This document shows, piece by piece, positions 24,300-36,535 of a stretch of DNA of 64,000 nt. How positions within the stretch are numbered: position 1 is the stretch's first letter; each line of letters opens with the position of its first letter. The notes below the pieces were generated by a model that was given only the letters and a program-made list of their open reading frames with translations, was not told where the DNA came from and made no database searches. The translations under genes and the position numbers were made by a program. This stretch comes from Platycnemis pennipes. Lineage: Eukaryota; Arthropoda; Insecta; Odonata; Platycnemididae. The stretch is taken from NCBI GenBank assembly GCA_933228895.1, contig OW121850.1, positions 26,793,773-26,857,772 on the forward strand, in the 5' to 3' direction.

Positions 24300-24890
24300 G
24301 ATGTGATGTTGAGTGGGAGTGAGGATTAAAAAAAAGAGAAAGTGAGACGAACGGAAGTCCAGCCGAGAGAGAAATGCGCGCCTCGGAGAGACAGAGGGCG
24401 TGTGTGGCGGGATTTTGGAGAATTAGTTATCATGTGGATTAGTCTCTGTGCGAACGCTGGTGCTAAAGGGGAGAGGGAGGGAGGGAGGATTGTCGACGTG
24501 GGAGGAGAAAGACAAGAGGTGGGAAGTGAGATATGGAAAACGGCGAGGGAGTTGGCGAAAAAAAAGTCTAGCCGGGATGGGCAGGGGACGCGGGCGTGGG
24601 CAGGCTCGTGGGATAACGGGCCAGGGGATGTTCTTTGGTCACCTTCCCCAGGGAAGCGGTTGGGGGGAGGTTTAACTCGGTCAGCGAGAGAGGGGGTGCG
24701 AGCGACCAAACGTAAGCCGCAAACGGCGCCTTGCGGACGTGGAATCGGAAATGAGACGCCGGCGCCACCATCATGGAGGTGAAGGGATGACCCATAATTG
24801 GAATCATCGTGCCCAGGGCACGAAAGAAGAGAGGGGGAGGAATTTGATTCAAAACTTCTAGCCCAGGGGTCCCTTGTAGCGGCAACCATT
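24300..24890. other. Purine-rich (+ strand), CpG-containing island
   Basis: G/A-rich sequence such as GGGAGAGGGAGGGAGGGAGG, with scattered CpGs. It keeps frames of up to 187 codons open on both strands (24326-24889 on the minus strand). The peptides are low-complexity and differ from frame to frame, so I treat the openness as compositional. It has the same character as the pyrimidine islands, in the opposite strand sense. Confidence 0.45.
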
Positions 24891-26450
24891 GTAGACGTTA
24901 GTTGAGATGTTAGGTAAAGGATAAACTTCTATATCAAGGTATGCCTAAGTAGTTATATTTTCACTGAATTAAAGCATAAAGCCTTCAGATAACGACTTTC
25001 ATGACAAGAAGAAAGTAAAAAGTGTTTAAACCTACGTCGTAACAATAATAATTAGTAGTGGAACATACAAAGTAATATATCATTTTCTTTTTAACGGATT
25101 ATTTCTACAAAATAAGCCTGACGCCATCCCATAACTTATTTTTGTCGAACAACTCCTTCATACCGACTTTATTTTAGTTATGCCTGAGCATTTTGAGCCG
25201 GTAGCCATGATATCCACGAGGCCTTTGGTGACTCGTGTATTTTTATCTTTATATTAGAGGCATGTACGCAATACTGGCTAACCAAATTTTTATCAAGCTG
25301 CTTTAATAGCAAACCATTGTCTTAAATGTGAGGATAATTACTAACGACAGCAAAACTCTGGTTATTTGGTGAACCAGGGAAATATTTGGGTTTAAATCTG
25401 GGAGATAAATTTTTCAGCTGTAGAAATTATATGAGGTGCATATTATGATAAAGGGCAAATAAACAATGAGATTGTATTGTTAGCTTGATTACAATAAAGA
25501 TCTTTAGGGAGTATTTAAAAAATATATGAGTACACGATGGTAGAGTAAACGGACTGACATGAAGGTGATGGTAATGAAAACAAGGGAGAAATGTGAAAGA
25601 CATAGAGTAAAAAAAACATCAGAAGTTGGAAATAAATACAGGCATAAGGGAGTGTGAGAGTTTTGACTATAACAAGTTCATTTAGTAGGCATATCACATG
25701 CAACTGCTAATTGACTTCATGAACTCAAACAAGGAGTAATGCATATTAGGGAATGAGGGACCCGCTAGAATAATATCATCTAACCCATCTCATTCCAATA
25801 CCTCCTCACATGTATATTTCATAGCGAATAAACCTGCATTTTTCACTCCATATGGTATTTTTTATTTACTGACGGATAAAATATTTACACACATTCCTTT
25901 AGTCTAGAGCTTCATAGTCAAATTACTAAACAGTGTGATTAACTTGGTATATCCTCCGAAAACAACAGCTGGGTAAGTTACAAACTAGAAATTAACTGAA
26001 CATAACGTATTTCCTTATAACATAAATAAATTTGTCACTAGCATGATGAAATTTATGCATAGAGAAGAGATCTATTACTACATATATCCGAAACTAAAAA
26101 TCTTCCTGAATAAGCGCGTTAAAAAAACTATTTATCTCATAATTTAGTGATAAGGCACTAATGCTCATACGTTGAGTTATTCAAATGCATATAGATCTGG
26201 CTCTTTCAGTAATTTGAACACCGGTGAATATTAACGGCTGCATAAATCAATATCGGGTACGAACCAAAATTTTCAGTCCTTTTAAAGGTCTAGGTAAGCA
26301 TTATCCTGTTACGATTTTTGCGCAAACATTAATTGGAGAAAAAAAATCGCCTGGGAATATTTATTGGGACGGCAATTTTGTATGTGCTGTAATAGAGAAG
26401 AGACGATGGTAAAAAAGAGCTAATTTATATCACTATTCCGCTCATAGCAG
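24891..26450. other. No recognisable gene
   Basis: AT-rich DNA. Nothing supportable. Confidence 0.4.
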
Positions 26451-27260
26451 ACGAGAAAATTTCGGGCGAATTCATTTTTCTGCCACAATACACACTCGAG
26501 TCTCCGAGTTTTGCACCCTCGCTGCGATCGGGAGAAATATGATTCCCGCCTACGCCCAGTGTAAACACTCGCTCTTTGGTTCGCCTCCTACCTTAATTCC
26601 ATCAAACCCTAAATTTCAATGAAAACCCATTCAATTGCCCACGGGAGACCGCGGACGTGCCCGACCGCCTGCTTGCAATTCGTTCTCATTACCCCTGGTG
26701 CAATTTCTCCCGCCCGCCGCGCTGCGCTCCCCGACGACCTTCTCCCACCTTCGTTCTCGCTTCCACCCAATGTGTGTGTGTGTGCATGTGTGAGTGAAAG
26801 AGAGGGAAGAAGAGGGTGAAAAAGAGGAGGGCAAAAAAATGAGACGAGGAATCTCACTTCTCAGGTGAGCCAACACCCTCGCATGGCGAGAGAGTCCATA
26901 AATTCCAAGCCCAAAAAAAGAGGTAAATGTTTTTAATTTTCGTTTTCTTTGTGAACTCCTCCCCTTTCTCCTCCCTGCACATAGTATCATCTCGCGGGTG
27001 GAGGGTCGAGAGGGTTGGATTCATTGTTCAAGCCCTCTCGCTGGCATTTGTCCCCTACCTTGTTGTCGCATACTATACAGAGCCTCGCTGCTTCCCCGAC
27101 AGGACACACTTGCTCGGTGCACTCAGCCACTCTTCCCTTCCCTTTTTCTTATTTTTCTCCCTATCCACTCCACTTCACCTTCTTCACCTACCAGCTTCTT
27201 CCTACCAATCTCACCTTTACGCCGCTGCTTTCTCAGCTAGGTGCATACAAGCCACCTGGA
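26450..27260. other. GC-richer, pyrimidine-biased island with a GT microsatellite
   Basis: From 26500 GC rises with CpG-containing stretches (CCCGCCCGCCGCGCTGCGC near 26710). A short (TG)n run follows at about 26772-26792, and C/T-rich sequence continues to 27240. Overlapping frames in all phases are a composition effect. Confidence 0.45.
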
Positions 27261-28395
27261 TAGGGTGACATGAATAGGGGATTCTTGGTAAAATAACGTA
27301 TATATTTTATCTTCTTCTCTGAATGCATATTCCGTAAAACTCGGTGAAATATTTCGATTTGACATTTAATTCGAGCAAAATATAGGGAGAAATTATCGAC
27401 TTTCATTTTTGGGGGTCTTTGATTGCGAAAAGCTCTATGAAAAAACCTTCTCTGCTAAAGCGGAATGGATCACGGAGTTTCAACAAAAAGCTGTTTCCCT
27501 AGAAAATTAGCAACTCGTTATTTTAACCGCAGCATAAAATAAGAGCATGGTTCTCAATTATTTCAACTCACCGACTCTAACTTTAAAATACTCTTAATCT
27601 ACTCACGCCTAGGCTTTACATATTATTTCGTCGTTTCTTTGGATATGTCAACACAGCTCAGTAGGTCTGCGTGCACTCGCCATTGAAATCTCTTTGTTGA
27701 AAAGGCTGAAGCAACCAAAACAACGCAGAAAGGCAATAGAAATCTTTAACTAGGGGAAATATGTCAACATTGAGGATCATTTATTGACTACGCGTTCTTT
27801 AATTACTTCCTGAACTACGTTAATTTGATGATGACAGCTAAAAAGTAATTCCATGGGTTTTTTCAATTATTTCGACAAGGAGAGACCCCATTAAGACGCT
27901 TCCATTTCAGGTAACGACTCAAGAGTATAAACCCTCTCCAAATCGGAGATGAGTTTTATTTTGCAGATTTAAAATTTAAGGCCATTAAATAAATGGCTTG
28001 GTAATATTTCACATATATTTTTGCCTTTAGGTCATATTCAACGCTTCAGGGTCATTATCAAGGTGGATGAAGGAAACAAAATAAAAGGCATTGATTGAGC
28101 ACAGGGGAAAGTAGGAGCGAAGGGAGTAAAATACATGAGAGATGAGATGAGACTGAAGACCTACGTAGGACAAAGTTGGTTACATCTGAGAGCAAAGTCT
28201 TTTTGGAGGGAAAGCGTCGAAATGGACGAAGAAAAAATGAAAAGTGTGTGCTTAACACAGATGTATTACGCATGTAATCATGTCATGTAAATATGAATCT
28301 ATTCATTGAAAGAAAATAACTCAATTAAGTAAAACCATATTCATCGTTTTGCAACTTCAAATTACTCAAAAAACGAGTTTTGAATGCTTTTCCAA
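27261..28395. other. No recognisable gene
   Basis: AT-rich DNA with no conserved frame. Confidence 0.4.
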
Positions 28396-28397
28396 CC

Positions 28398-29030
28398 ACA
28401 CCTACATCTAGGCAAACCACCGCAAGGATGTGTGGCAGGAGGATCAGCAAGCATTCACTATTGATATGAAACTAAGCTACTAGATGTAAGCATATTATAT
28501 AATAGGGTCACGTGCAGGCAGATGGTTAGTATCTACTTGGTAATAAAGGGTTATTGGTTACAATGGCATTTATATTAATAATTTTATCGGTATTTACCAA
28601 CGTGAATGCGTAATAATAATGTCAATGCATGCATCATGCACTAAAATCTACTCTGACAATATCTTACGTACCTATCCCTTTGATATGCTATCTATTGTTT
28701 TTTTATTGAACGGGGGGAAACAACATTTTGAATCTATTGGTGCGACAATCCTTCACTCTGATCTTATTTATCTGGTCAAATATAGCATAATACGCAGGTT
28801 TTCTTTTAACATGTAGGTATCTAACACATTTAGTAAATCTATCCGTTTTAAATTTCTGCAGGAGATTTTATCTTTACTTTAGCTTGCGATATGATAATGA
28901 TTCTCGACCTGACTCATCTATTTATTATGATACGCCACTAAACCTATCGTAACACCTTTTAACAAACTGAGCTGTTCTACGCATTACACTGTCTAGCTCC
29001 CTGATCATTACTTTGTTGCAATTTAAAATA
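28398..29030 (-). mobile_element. LINE 3' end (tail family A), long degenerate copy
   Basis: It opens (+ strand) with CCTACATCTAGGCAAACCAC and ATGTGTGGCAGGAGG. It then carries family A 3' UTR (GATGGTTAGTATCTACTTGG, TAATAAAGGGTTATTGG) and degraded RT C-terminus up to about 29030, including the counterpart of the ARF/KRG region. Multiple stops indicate an old insertion. Confidence 0.7.
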
Positions 29031-30515
29031 TGGAACACGTGACCACCCATTCAAGATGTCTCAAATAACCGTATTCAAGATTGCTGCACTTTTTACACCT
29101 TCTGCATTGTATAGACACAATGTAGGAAGTGTACCACACTTTTGGAATACCATTTTCTGCTCCCACCATTCCTTTCCTTGCACTATTAAAGGCTCCTTCC
29201 GAATGCTAAATTAATACCCTTAGTATTGATACTTAGGTGGGTTAATAAATATTGTGTACACACTAATGAGTCTTTTATTACATAATGCCAACTTTTTACG
29301 TTTCACAGCAAAATAAGAAGGCGTTTAAAATACATCGTGATCTCCCTTTACTGACAATAAGTAAAAACTTGAGAGTTATAAATGCAACTCAATTTCGCAC
29401 ATTGAAAAACAAGAGATATCTTCAGACAGTATTACTGGAATTATTTATGGATGCTATAGAGCAGCGGGACAAATTATAAAAGCATTTTATTTAAACCGGT
29501 ACCAACATACTTTATTATAATTTGCTTACCAGAGATTTCTAAATATATCATCCATAAAATTATACGCAAGTTTTATAACACTACAACCTAAACGCACTTA
29601 TGGCCAATGACATTTCGTGATGTGTCCAAAAACAAATGAAAATTGATTTTGAAATTCAAAACGTTGGCAAATAATTGGGTAAAGCTTTCTCTATGTTATT
29701 CAACCGTGCATGGTTAGGAAATCCTGATCTATGGCAATGAAATGTTCTACATAATATAGCATTCACAAAATGGCAGTTCATGCATACTGAACTAGTTCTT
29801 TAACTAAATGTACCAATTCCATACCATATAATGGACCTTTATTCAGCCACTAGTCACTCAAATACTGCTCAAATTGATAACTCTGCCTATATCGTAAACT
29901 TCTCCTAGACCCTATGTTAAAGATGTTTCCTGACACTTTGACTCAGTACCCTCCATTTCTTATTCAAAAGGATCTTTTTTCACTCTTTCACGAAACGATT
30001 TTCTTTCGCATTGAAGCCTTGATACTTCTCTCGCTTTTTCTCACAGTTTGCTATAAATAATTCCTTTCTTTTTCAAATTAATTTATGTGCAACCCTAAGG
30101 TCTCTCCTCTATTTAGTTCGATCAATTCTTCACGCTATTCTACCTTTTACAAAGTTTGCCACTCTCTTCATCCCATTTCTCTCTCCGACTTTCTCCAGAT
30201 TTCTCAACTTGTCTGTCCATCCTTCTCAATTTTCCAACCTCGCCAACCCACTCTCTCCTTCCAACCCCTCTCTCATTCCAACCCTACTCCAAAGAATAAT
30301 AGGGTAGTTTCTCAATACTCTCTTATTGTTTTTATCGAAAGATTATAACATCTGGAATACGTATTTTTAAGCCGTTCGATTTTTAAATGACGTTAAGCGT
30401 TTGTCCTCATTTATTAAAAAGTTAAAACAATCAATAGTTGCATGCCGGTAAATCATGTGACACGTGACAATCTTTACCTTACCTGCCACTAGGTGGTACT
30501 GCGGGCGCTTCCAAG
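29031..30515. other. No recognisable gene; small pyrimidine-rich patch
   Basis: Frames of 64 codons (29285-29479) and 87 codons (30085-30348) are open without identifiable domains. About 30060-30290 is C/T-rich, a minor version of the pyrimidine islands. Confidence 0.35.
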
Positions 30516-30516
30516 C

Positions 30517-30579
30517 CAGAGTCCTCTAAATTGTCTATATTGAACTATTAGTTTAATATTGGCAATCTAGAGGACTCTG
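30517..30579. repeat. Near-perfect palindrome (63 nt)
   Basis: CAGAGTCCTCTA on the left pairs with TAGAGGACTCTG on the right. The inner parts (TTG.C.ATATT and AATATTGGCAA) continue the pairing almost to the centre. It could be the core of a tiny MITE or a transcribed hairpin. I see no clear flanking duplication. Confidence 0.65.
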
Positions 30580-31855
30580 ATCTAAGCAACCGGTGCTATA
30601 GACCGACCTTGCCGGTGCTCTCCGTAACACCTTATTAAATAGTGCCGGAGGTATGTTTATTCAGTTAATTTATTATGATTAACTTCTATCTATTTACATT
30701 ATTTACTCAGATGATTCATTTAAAACAGTCGTTATTCATTTTACTAACCATTCCGTGAAGTTGGAACATCGCCGCGCAACCTTCACACCATGCTTTACAG
30801 TAGCAGAGAATTCCAAGAGCAGGATGCACTGGAGCCTATGAAATGACTATCAACACTATGTTCAGCGGAGGAGACTTCTCGAGCGTTGATAGTTTTCACT
30901 GGCGATTATTCATACATATTCACTAGAGCTGAGGGGCTTCGAAATACAATGGTAAGTTCAGGAGTCGAATAATTCCTATGCCTCGCAACGTAAACTACAT
31001 ACGTGTTACGTCAGCAAGAAGGCAGGGCACCCCGCCATTTTTGAGATTTTTCAAGTGGTCTTACAATTAACGTTCGATTCTCTTGTAAACTGGGATTTCT
31101 CAATCCACACTTTTTGCGTTAGACGAATACATTTATGGTAGGACACGAATCGCAAACAATGAATTCTGTTTTCTTTGATGAAGGAAATTACCCTATTTCC
31201 ACCACCTCAGCTTTTTAATTAGTCTGCACACAGCTCAAATAATTTTCTCCAAGGATCCCGTCAAACATCGACTCGTTTTTTTTCAGTACACAAACGTTCC
31301 CATCGCTCTCTCCTTGGTATCCCATTCTATAGCCTTTGAGTGGACTTAACTCTCAGTCTGGTTCTTATTCCCTCATTTCCGCACCAGATTATCTCTTTTG
31401 GTTTAAGTTGGATGACCACGGCGGGATCAATCTCAAATATACTTCTTTTGACCTTTCATCAAAATTTAATACGGTAATTTTCATGGACATTCCACACTTC
31501 TTTACTGGCGACTTCATATTTCCTGAGTTAAGTTTTTGCAGCAGTTAACAATATTCTTTTATAGTGCCCTGCTCTGTGATTACTTATTTTCTCACCATAT
31601 GATACATAAATCTTTCATTGACAAAAACCTGGATCTAGACTTAAGTATACGCTGAATAGGTTAACGTATTCTATACACATGCGTATACATTAATGACATC
31701 AAAAAAGTCACTTTTAGACCACTTACTATTTAACCTCCATCTGATTGCATTCAGAAATCTCAGGGAAAAAATATACTCAGAGAAAAATATATGCTGTCTA
31801 TTGCTAACTTTAAATTGAATACTATCATTACATTAATTACATTATCATCGATATA
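30580..31855. other. No recognisable gene
   Basis: Mixed-composition DNA. A 70-codon frame at 31336-31548 has no recognised domain. Confidence 0.35.
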
Positions 31856-31856
31856 C

Positions 31857-32510
31857 ATCTACATCTACATCTAAATAATACCCTGCAAGCCACCACAAGG
31901 GTGTGTGGCAGGGGGTGATTGCTCACCAAACATGCACTACATATCATGCATAAAAAAGGAATAGTATTAATATAGTAGTCAGAACTACACTATTTAAAAA
32001 AAAGATAGAAATTGCAAAGAAAACATGCAAAAACATTCTGTTAGTAGGGTTAGCTTTAAGTACTCATACCAACATGCAGCTACCAATGCTATTCATTGCT
32101 ACTCTCCGATAGGACATATTTACCGTTATTCGTATCTCTAATTGTGCGAGGGAAAAAGGACATTTTGAATCGGTCAGTTCGGCAATCAATTTCTCTAATT
32201 TTATGATTATGGTCCAGTCTGCCATAGTAAGTTGGGGTTCGTAAAATATTTTAACATCATCACTGAAAATATTTCCTTGGAATTTGTTTAAGAAATTAAG
32301 TCTAAATTTCAACCTGCGATCTGAGAATGATTCCCATTTCAATTCATTTAATAGACTGGTTACGCTAATATAATTATCGTATCGTCCCTTTACAAATCTT
32401 GCCGATCTTCGCTGCACACGTTCAAGTTCATTACTTAGACCGATTTCGTAGGGATCCCACACACTGGTAGCATATTCCAAATGAGGTCTAACAAGGGAAA
32501 ACATAGAAAT
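31857..32510 (-). mobile_element. LINE 3' end, tail family B, best preserved copy
   Basis: The element ends (minus-strand sense) in CACCACAAGGGTGTGTGG-containing sequence on the + strand, with ACATCTACATCTACATCTAA at 31857-31880 as the complement of the GATGTA tail. Upstream of the tail, a ~200-bp 3' UTR leads into an RT C-terminal frame. The 3' UTR sequence ACCAAACATGCACTACATAT is shared with the short B copies at 10.0 and 35.15 kb. Confidence 0.8.
32064..32504 (-). pseudogene. Non-LTR reverse transcriptase, C-terminal region (5'-truncated)
   Basis: The 146-codon frame starts MFSLVRPHLEYATSVWDPYE and continues LERVQRRSARFVKGRYDNYI. This is the widely conserved block downstream of the RT catalytic core in CR1/Jockey/I-like non-LTR elements (LVRPHLEYA..VWDP...LE.VQRRAARF). 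Residues to about 85 follow the family. After that the frame leaves it, while another frame resumes with REIDCRTDRFKMSFFPRTIR. A single-nucleotide loss near 32240-32255 explains this. The catalytic YADD region is upstream and absent. The M at residue 1 is internal to the ancestral protein, not a true start. Confidence 0.85.
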
Positions 32511-33300
32511 ATACCTAAGTATATATACCTATAAATATAACTATACCTAAGAAATATAGAAATATACCTAAGCATTTCATACGTTTGTCTAAAAATTAAA
32601 AACCAAAAATATAATTATATGTGAATTCAGGAAACCCTTAAACACTCAAAGCAATTTGTTTTGCGGTGAACTTACTTCAGGCTCGAGAAATGCATTAAAT
32701 GCAGTGGTGGTAAAGCAAGCATGAATGACAAGCCTAAATTTTCTCCATCCTCACATAAAAACTGAGATCGAGGAGTTCATTTCAAAATTAGTAAATGAAT
32801 CTTTCAAGTGATATATAATAAAGCCTAAAATTATTAATTTTTATCCCGAAAAATTCAACTTAAAGATTATATGTAGGTGGTATAATTAAGTACCAAATTT
32901 ATTCTTAGAAGGATAGGCGACAGAACCTGCTATCAGCAGCCTATTATGCCACTCATATGGCGCACGATATTTTGAATTACAATAGTGTTCTTGGTACAAA
33001 AGGATTGACACAGCATAAATGTCAGAATATTTCCTAAAACATGGATTTTACATAAAGAGGAAACAAAGGCAGAAAGAACTTATTGCGAGGGCGTGCATCT
33101 CCAGGTTGGGTTCATTGAATTTAACCCGACGAAGTCGCTTTTTTTTGCCTCTTTTACAATTTGTTTCCCTTATTAATTCACTGAGTGGTGGAAATGTGAG
33201 CAACCTCTCATGGGGAGGGGAGCAGGTGAATTCAATTTCATTTCCTTCGGCGAGATGAAAAAAAATGCGAGATACAAAAGTCCTTTTATCAGCCAGCGTT
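32511..33300. other. No recognisable gene
   Basis: AT-rich DNA; a short AAATATAGAAATATACCTAA-type duplication occurs near 32520-32570. Nothing coding is supportable. Confidence 0.35.
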
Positions 33301-33900
33301 CATTTTTTCCTCCGTTCCAAGACCCCCTGTTTACTCCGGATTTCTTGTTTTCACTCCATTTCCCCCTCTTTTACTTTCCTCCCCCTTCCATCCCATTTTC
33401 CCCTTGCTTAAAACCACCCCCTCTCGTCCCTCTCCTCAACTACTCCAAACTTCTTTCCCTCTCCACATATCTCCCTCCCAATCCCCGTCCTCGGAAAAGC
33501 CCGCTCGTTTCCCTATGCCCCTTAAATTATTGACGAATGCCCTCCCTCTCGTATCGTTTCCTTCGCAGAATTTTTACCCTCCTTCCTCCGCCTTCTGCTT
33601 CGTCTTCTACCTCGAGACAGGAAGTCACCCGTCAACTCTCTTGCAGGGGAAAGGCGGGGGAGTGGGGACTTGGAGGGGATGGGGTTGTTAGTGAAGCTGT
33701 GAGCAGGAGGGTAAGGAGGCGAATTGGGCGCCGGAAGTCGTTAAGAAACGGCGGAGAGTTTAGACAGAGCATCACTCGAGAGGGAGAGAAGACAATGGCA
33801 ACGGGTAAGGCCTCTCTCTCTTCTCAAATATATTCTCTCTCTTTCTCTATCCGACTTCAGTTTCTCCTTCCTATCAGCCTCTATCGGTCCTCATAGCGTC
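33300..33900. other. Pyrimidine-rich island
   Basis: Strong C/T bias on the + strand (CCCCCTCTTTTACTTTCC and similar) to about 33630, then a purine-rich, CpG-containing segment to 33790, then C/T again. Frames of 95-119 codons are low-complexity. Confidence 0.45.
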
Positions 33901-34142
33901 TGTTTCCCTCTAAGTATTTCCCATCCTTTACTTTGCCTCCTCCAGTTTCTCCATCAAGATTTCTCCTTATTACATTCACCGCTTCTCCTGTCTCATGCTC
34001 CTTCCTCAACTCCAAGGAAAATGTCTGGTGTGGCCTGTGCATTATTTTTTTCTGGGTGCTTCACTATTTGGTGCTAATTTCAATACAATGATTTCAATGC
34101 AAATTTCAATGATTTAATTACAGTGATTCAGAAGCCCTTAAG

Positions 34143-34168
34143 CCGATGACCGAGTAGGGAATCGAAAC
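34143..34168 (+). ncRNA. Hammerhead-like core (degenerate)
   Basis: CCGATGACCGAGTAGGGAAT is followed by CGAAAC. This resembles CUGANGA, stem II (CGA/TCG) and GAAAC with U4 changed to C. It may be a relic of a Penelope-like or other retroelement terminus. The change at an invariant position argues against activity. Confidence 0.3.
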
Positions 34169-34169
34169 A

Positions 34170-35145
34170 TCCGCGGACATGGACGCAACAACCCGGCGGA
34201 GGACCCGAGAAACCTTCACGCAGCAAATACGCCGGGAAATCACCAGATCTTTCTAAGTAGTTGAAATAGTTAAAATAGTACTAGGAATGGTGGCAACTGT
34301 CACCAAAGATTGCCTGCTTCATGAAGGGCAGACACGTGATGAGTAATCGGAAGGACATTTGCGGGACGTGGAAAGGATTGCGATAAATCCAGCAAGCACA
34401 TTCACTTCTTTTATTCATTATTCTTGAACCGTGTCCAGTGATTCAGAGCCTAAGGCTTTCTAGCGGAAAGTGGAGCTAGAGTGAATAATTATCTCCAGAG
34501 CTATCAACGATTTCAGGTTCAAATAGTAAGTGGAAATAAGTCGCCTTGCCTCGTAATTGAGCCCAATCTTTGAATTTCCTGAAAAATGCGAAGAAACCTG
34601 CCATACTGAGGAGTCCGCATCCTAAATGAAATTGTTAGAAGAATAATCAGCAGCTATATATCATTTGCTTCCATGTTCTACTAATCTAATCGTCCAGAAT
34701 AATACTAATAAGAGCACTTTTAGAATCGGGTGTCCTTGAGAAATTGCCTTTTGGCCTTTTACAGAGCACGAAAAGCGACCCTTTGCATGATATTATCAGG
34801 GAACTAATATCAAAGTGATCTCCAAATGTCACTCTTTGTGGGAAAATTTAGCCCGAAGCGATAATGAACATTGAGCATTAGGAAGGAAAGCCAGTATGAT
34901 CACTCACATCTTTATCCATGTAGTCCTTCCAAAACCGTTGGCCGTTAGGCATTAGAAGTTCACCAGACATCAAGTGCATAGTGTTTGAAATGTAACTACA
35001 TGTTTGAATAATCTAAGAATTTAAGTTTTATAACATATAATGGGAGTACCAAGTATATATTATTCATTTAATTCTTTTCATATTTTTAAAATAAAACTTC
35101 AGTCATTTTCCTGGACGTCCCTCACACATTCATTTACTTTGTACT
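34170..35145. other. No recognisable gene
   Basis: Mixed AT-rich DNA following the hammerhead-like motif. No coding frame is supportable. Confidence 0.35.
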
Positions 35146-35148
35146 AAA

Positions 35149-35253
35149 ATCCCCCTTTTTTATGCATGATATGTAGTGCATGTTTGGTGAGTAATCACCC
35201 CCTGCCACACACCCTTGTGGTGGCTTGCAGGGTATTATGTAGATGTAGATGTA
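35149..35253 (+). mobile_element. LINE 3' end, tail family B (short copy)
   Basis: It starts at CCCCCTTTTTTATGCATGAT, then CACCCTTGTGGTGGCTTGCA, and ends GGGTATTATGTAGATGTAGA. It begins at the same internal point as the reverse copy at 9984-10090. Confidence 0.8.
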
Positions 35254-35940
35254 AAATATTAAACTACAATTTAAATATTTGGGGACTAATATTTTCCATT
35301 CCCCGCAGTGAGTGCAATCATTGAAGCACAAAAAAACTGCGAAAAATCTGAGGGACTATGAAGATGCGAGGTGATTGATGATTTAAAGGGTGACAAACAA
35401 TGATTCCTTCGCATGATTCGTGGACAAAGTACTTGAAATATGGCAAGGTGGATTTAATATATATGAGATGGATGGGTAGAGATAGAAGAGAGAGGTAGTC
35501 TGCGAACAATAATTAAAAGTTGTGGTGCTTTGGTACCCCCCCAATCCCCATCGTTGGAAATTACTCCCTAGGTGGACTAATTAACCTCCGGACTTAAGCG
35601 ACTGGCGAGCCAACGACGCCAATAATGCCTACGATTCCAAAATTCGACGTTTCCGGTCTGCACCAATTCTGCCTACTCCATTCCACACGCCACATTCCGG
35701 CCACGTTATTTCCTCACCGCTTCAAATATCTCTTGTATATCCAACTGAATGCGGTAGAGGACCAGACGTTTCCCAATCACAAAGACGATGAGCTGGTGTC
35801 CTCCTGCCGGATTCAGCAAAAGAGTTCGTGACGCTCCAATGATAAAATTCCAGCTCGCCCGCTATACCCATACCAGTTTCCCCCCTCAAAAGCTACCTAA
35901 CGACTAATTTCACATTCAACCCCACTCCACCTTGACCGTG
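35254..35940. other. No recognisable gene
   Basis: Unassigned sequence; a 68-codon frame (35625-35831) has no recognised domain. Confidence 0.35.
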
Positions 35941-36535
35941 CCGTAAACCAGTGATGTGACACTAAAAGGCATTTTACGTTTCGTGCCGTACCTGGGTGGC
36001 ACCCGAACTCGAAGTCCGAACCTCGGCTTTGAAGGAGACCCAACCCTTCACCACGGGTGGTTTATAGCACCAACTGACCAGTCACACTATAGTTTATAAC
36101 TTCTTAAAGTTAAACATAAATCGCAAAGCTATGCTCGTCTTTGTGTTGCACTAGTCACGCTGATGAAAATGGTTTTTTCATCGCAGTCATACGATAGATA
36201 TTAACCAATTTACACGCTTTAGTAATTTAATGTACATTAAACTGGCTTGGTTCACTAATGCACGTAAAATGGTTAATATTTATCGTATAACTGTGTTTAA
36301 AAAACCATTTTCATCAACGTGAAAGTTGCCACACAAAGATGAACATAATTGTGCGATTTATGTTTAACTTTAAAAAGTTATAAACTATAGTATGGCAGGT
36401 CAGTTGGTGCTATAAACCACCCACGGGAACGGATCGATGTCATTCAAAGCCGAGGCCTCGACTCCGAGTCCGGGTGCCTCCCAGGTACGGCACGAAACGT
36501 AACGTGCCTTTCCAGGTCACATCCCTGCCGTAAAC
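35941..36535. mobile_element. hAT-type foldback MITE with perfect 8-bp target duplication
   Basis: CCGTAAAC occurs at 35941-35948 and at 36528-36535. Between them, 35949-36527 is a 579-bp foldback. The left end CAGTGATGTGAC is matched by the complement of the right end GTCACATCCCTG. The pairing continues through TTTCGTGCCGTACCTGGG / CCCAGGTACGGCACGAAA, GTGGTTTATAGCACCAACTG / CAGTTGGTGCTATAAACCAC and AGTTTATAACTT / AAGTTATAAACT almost to a short centre. There is no transposase. The 8-bp duplication and CA(G/C)-type termini indicate hAT mobilisation. Confidence 0.9.

Noticed and set aside
24326..24889. 187-codon minus-strand open frame
   Set aside because: The opposite strand and other phases are also open over the same purine-rich DNA, and the peptide is low-complexity without a domain.
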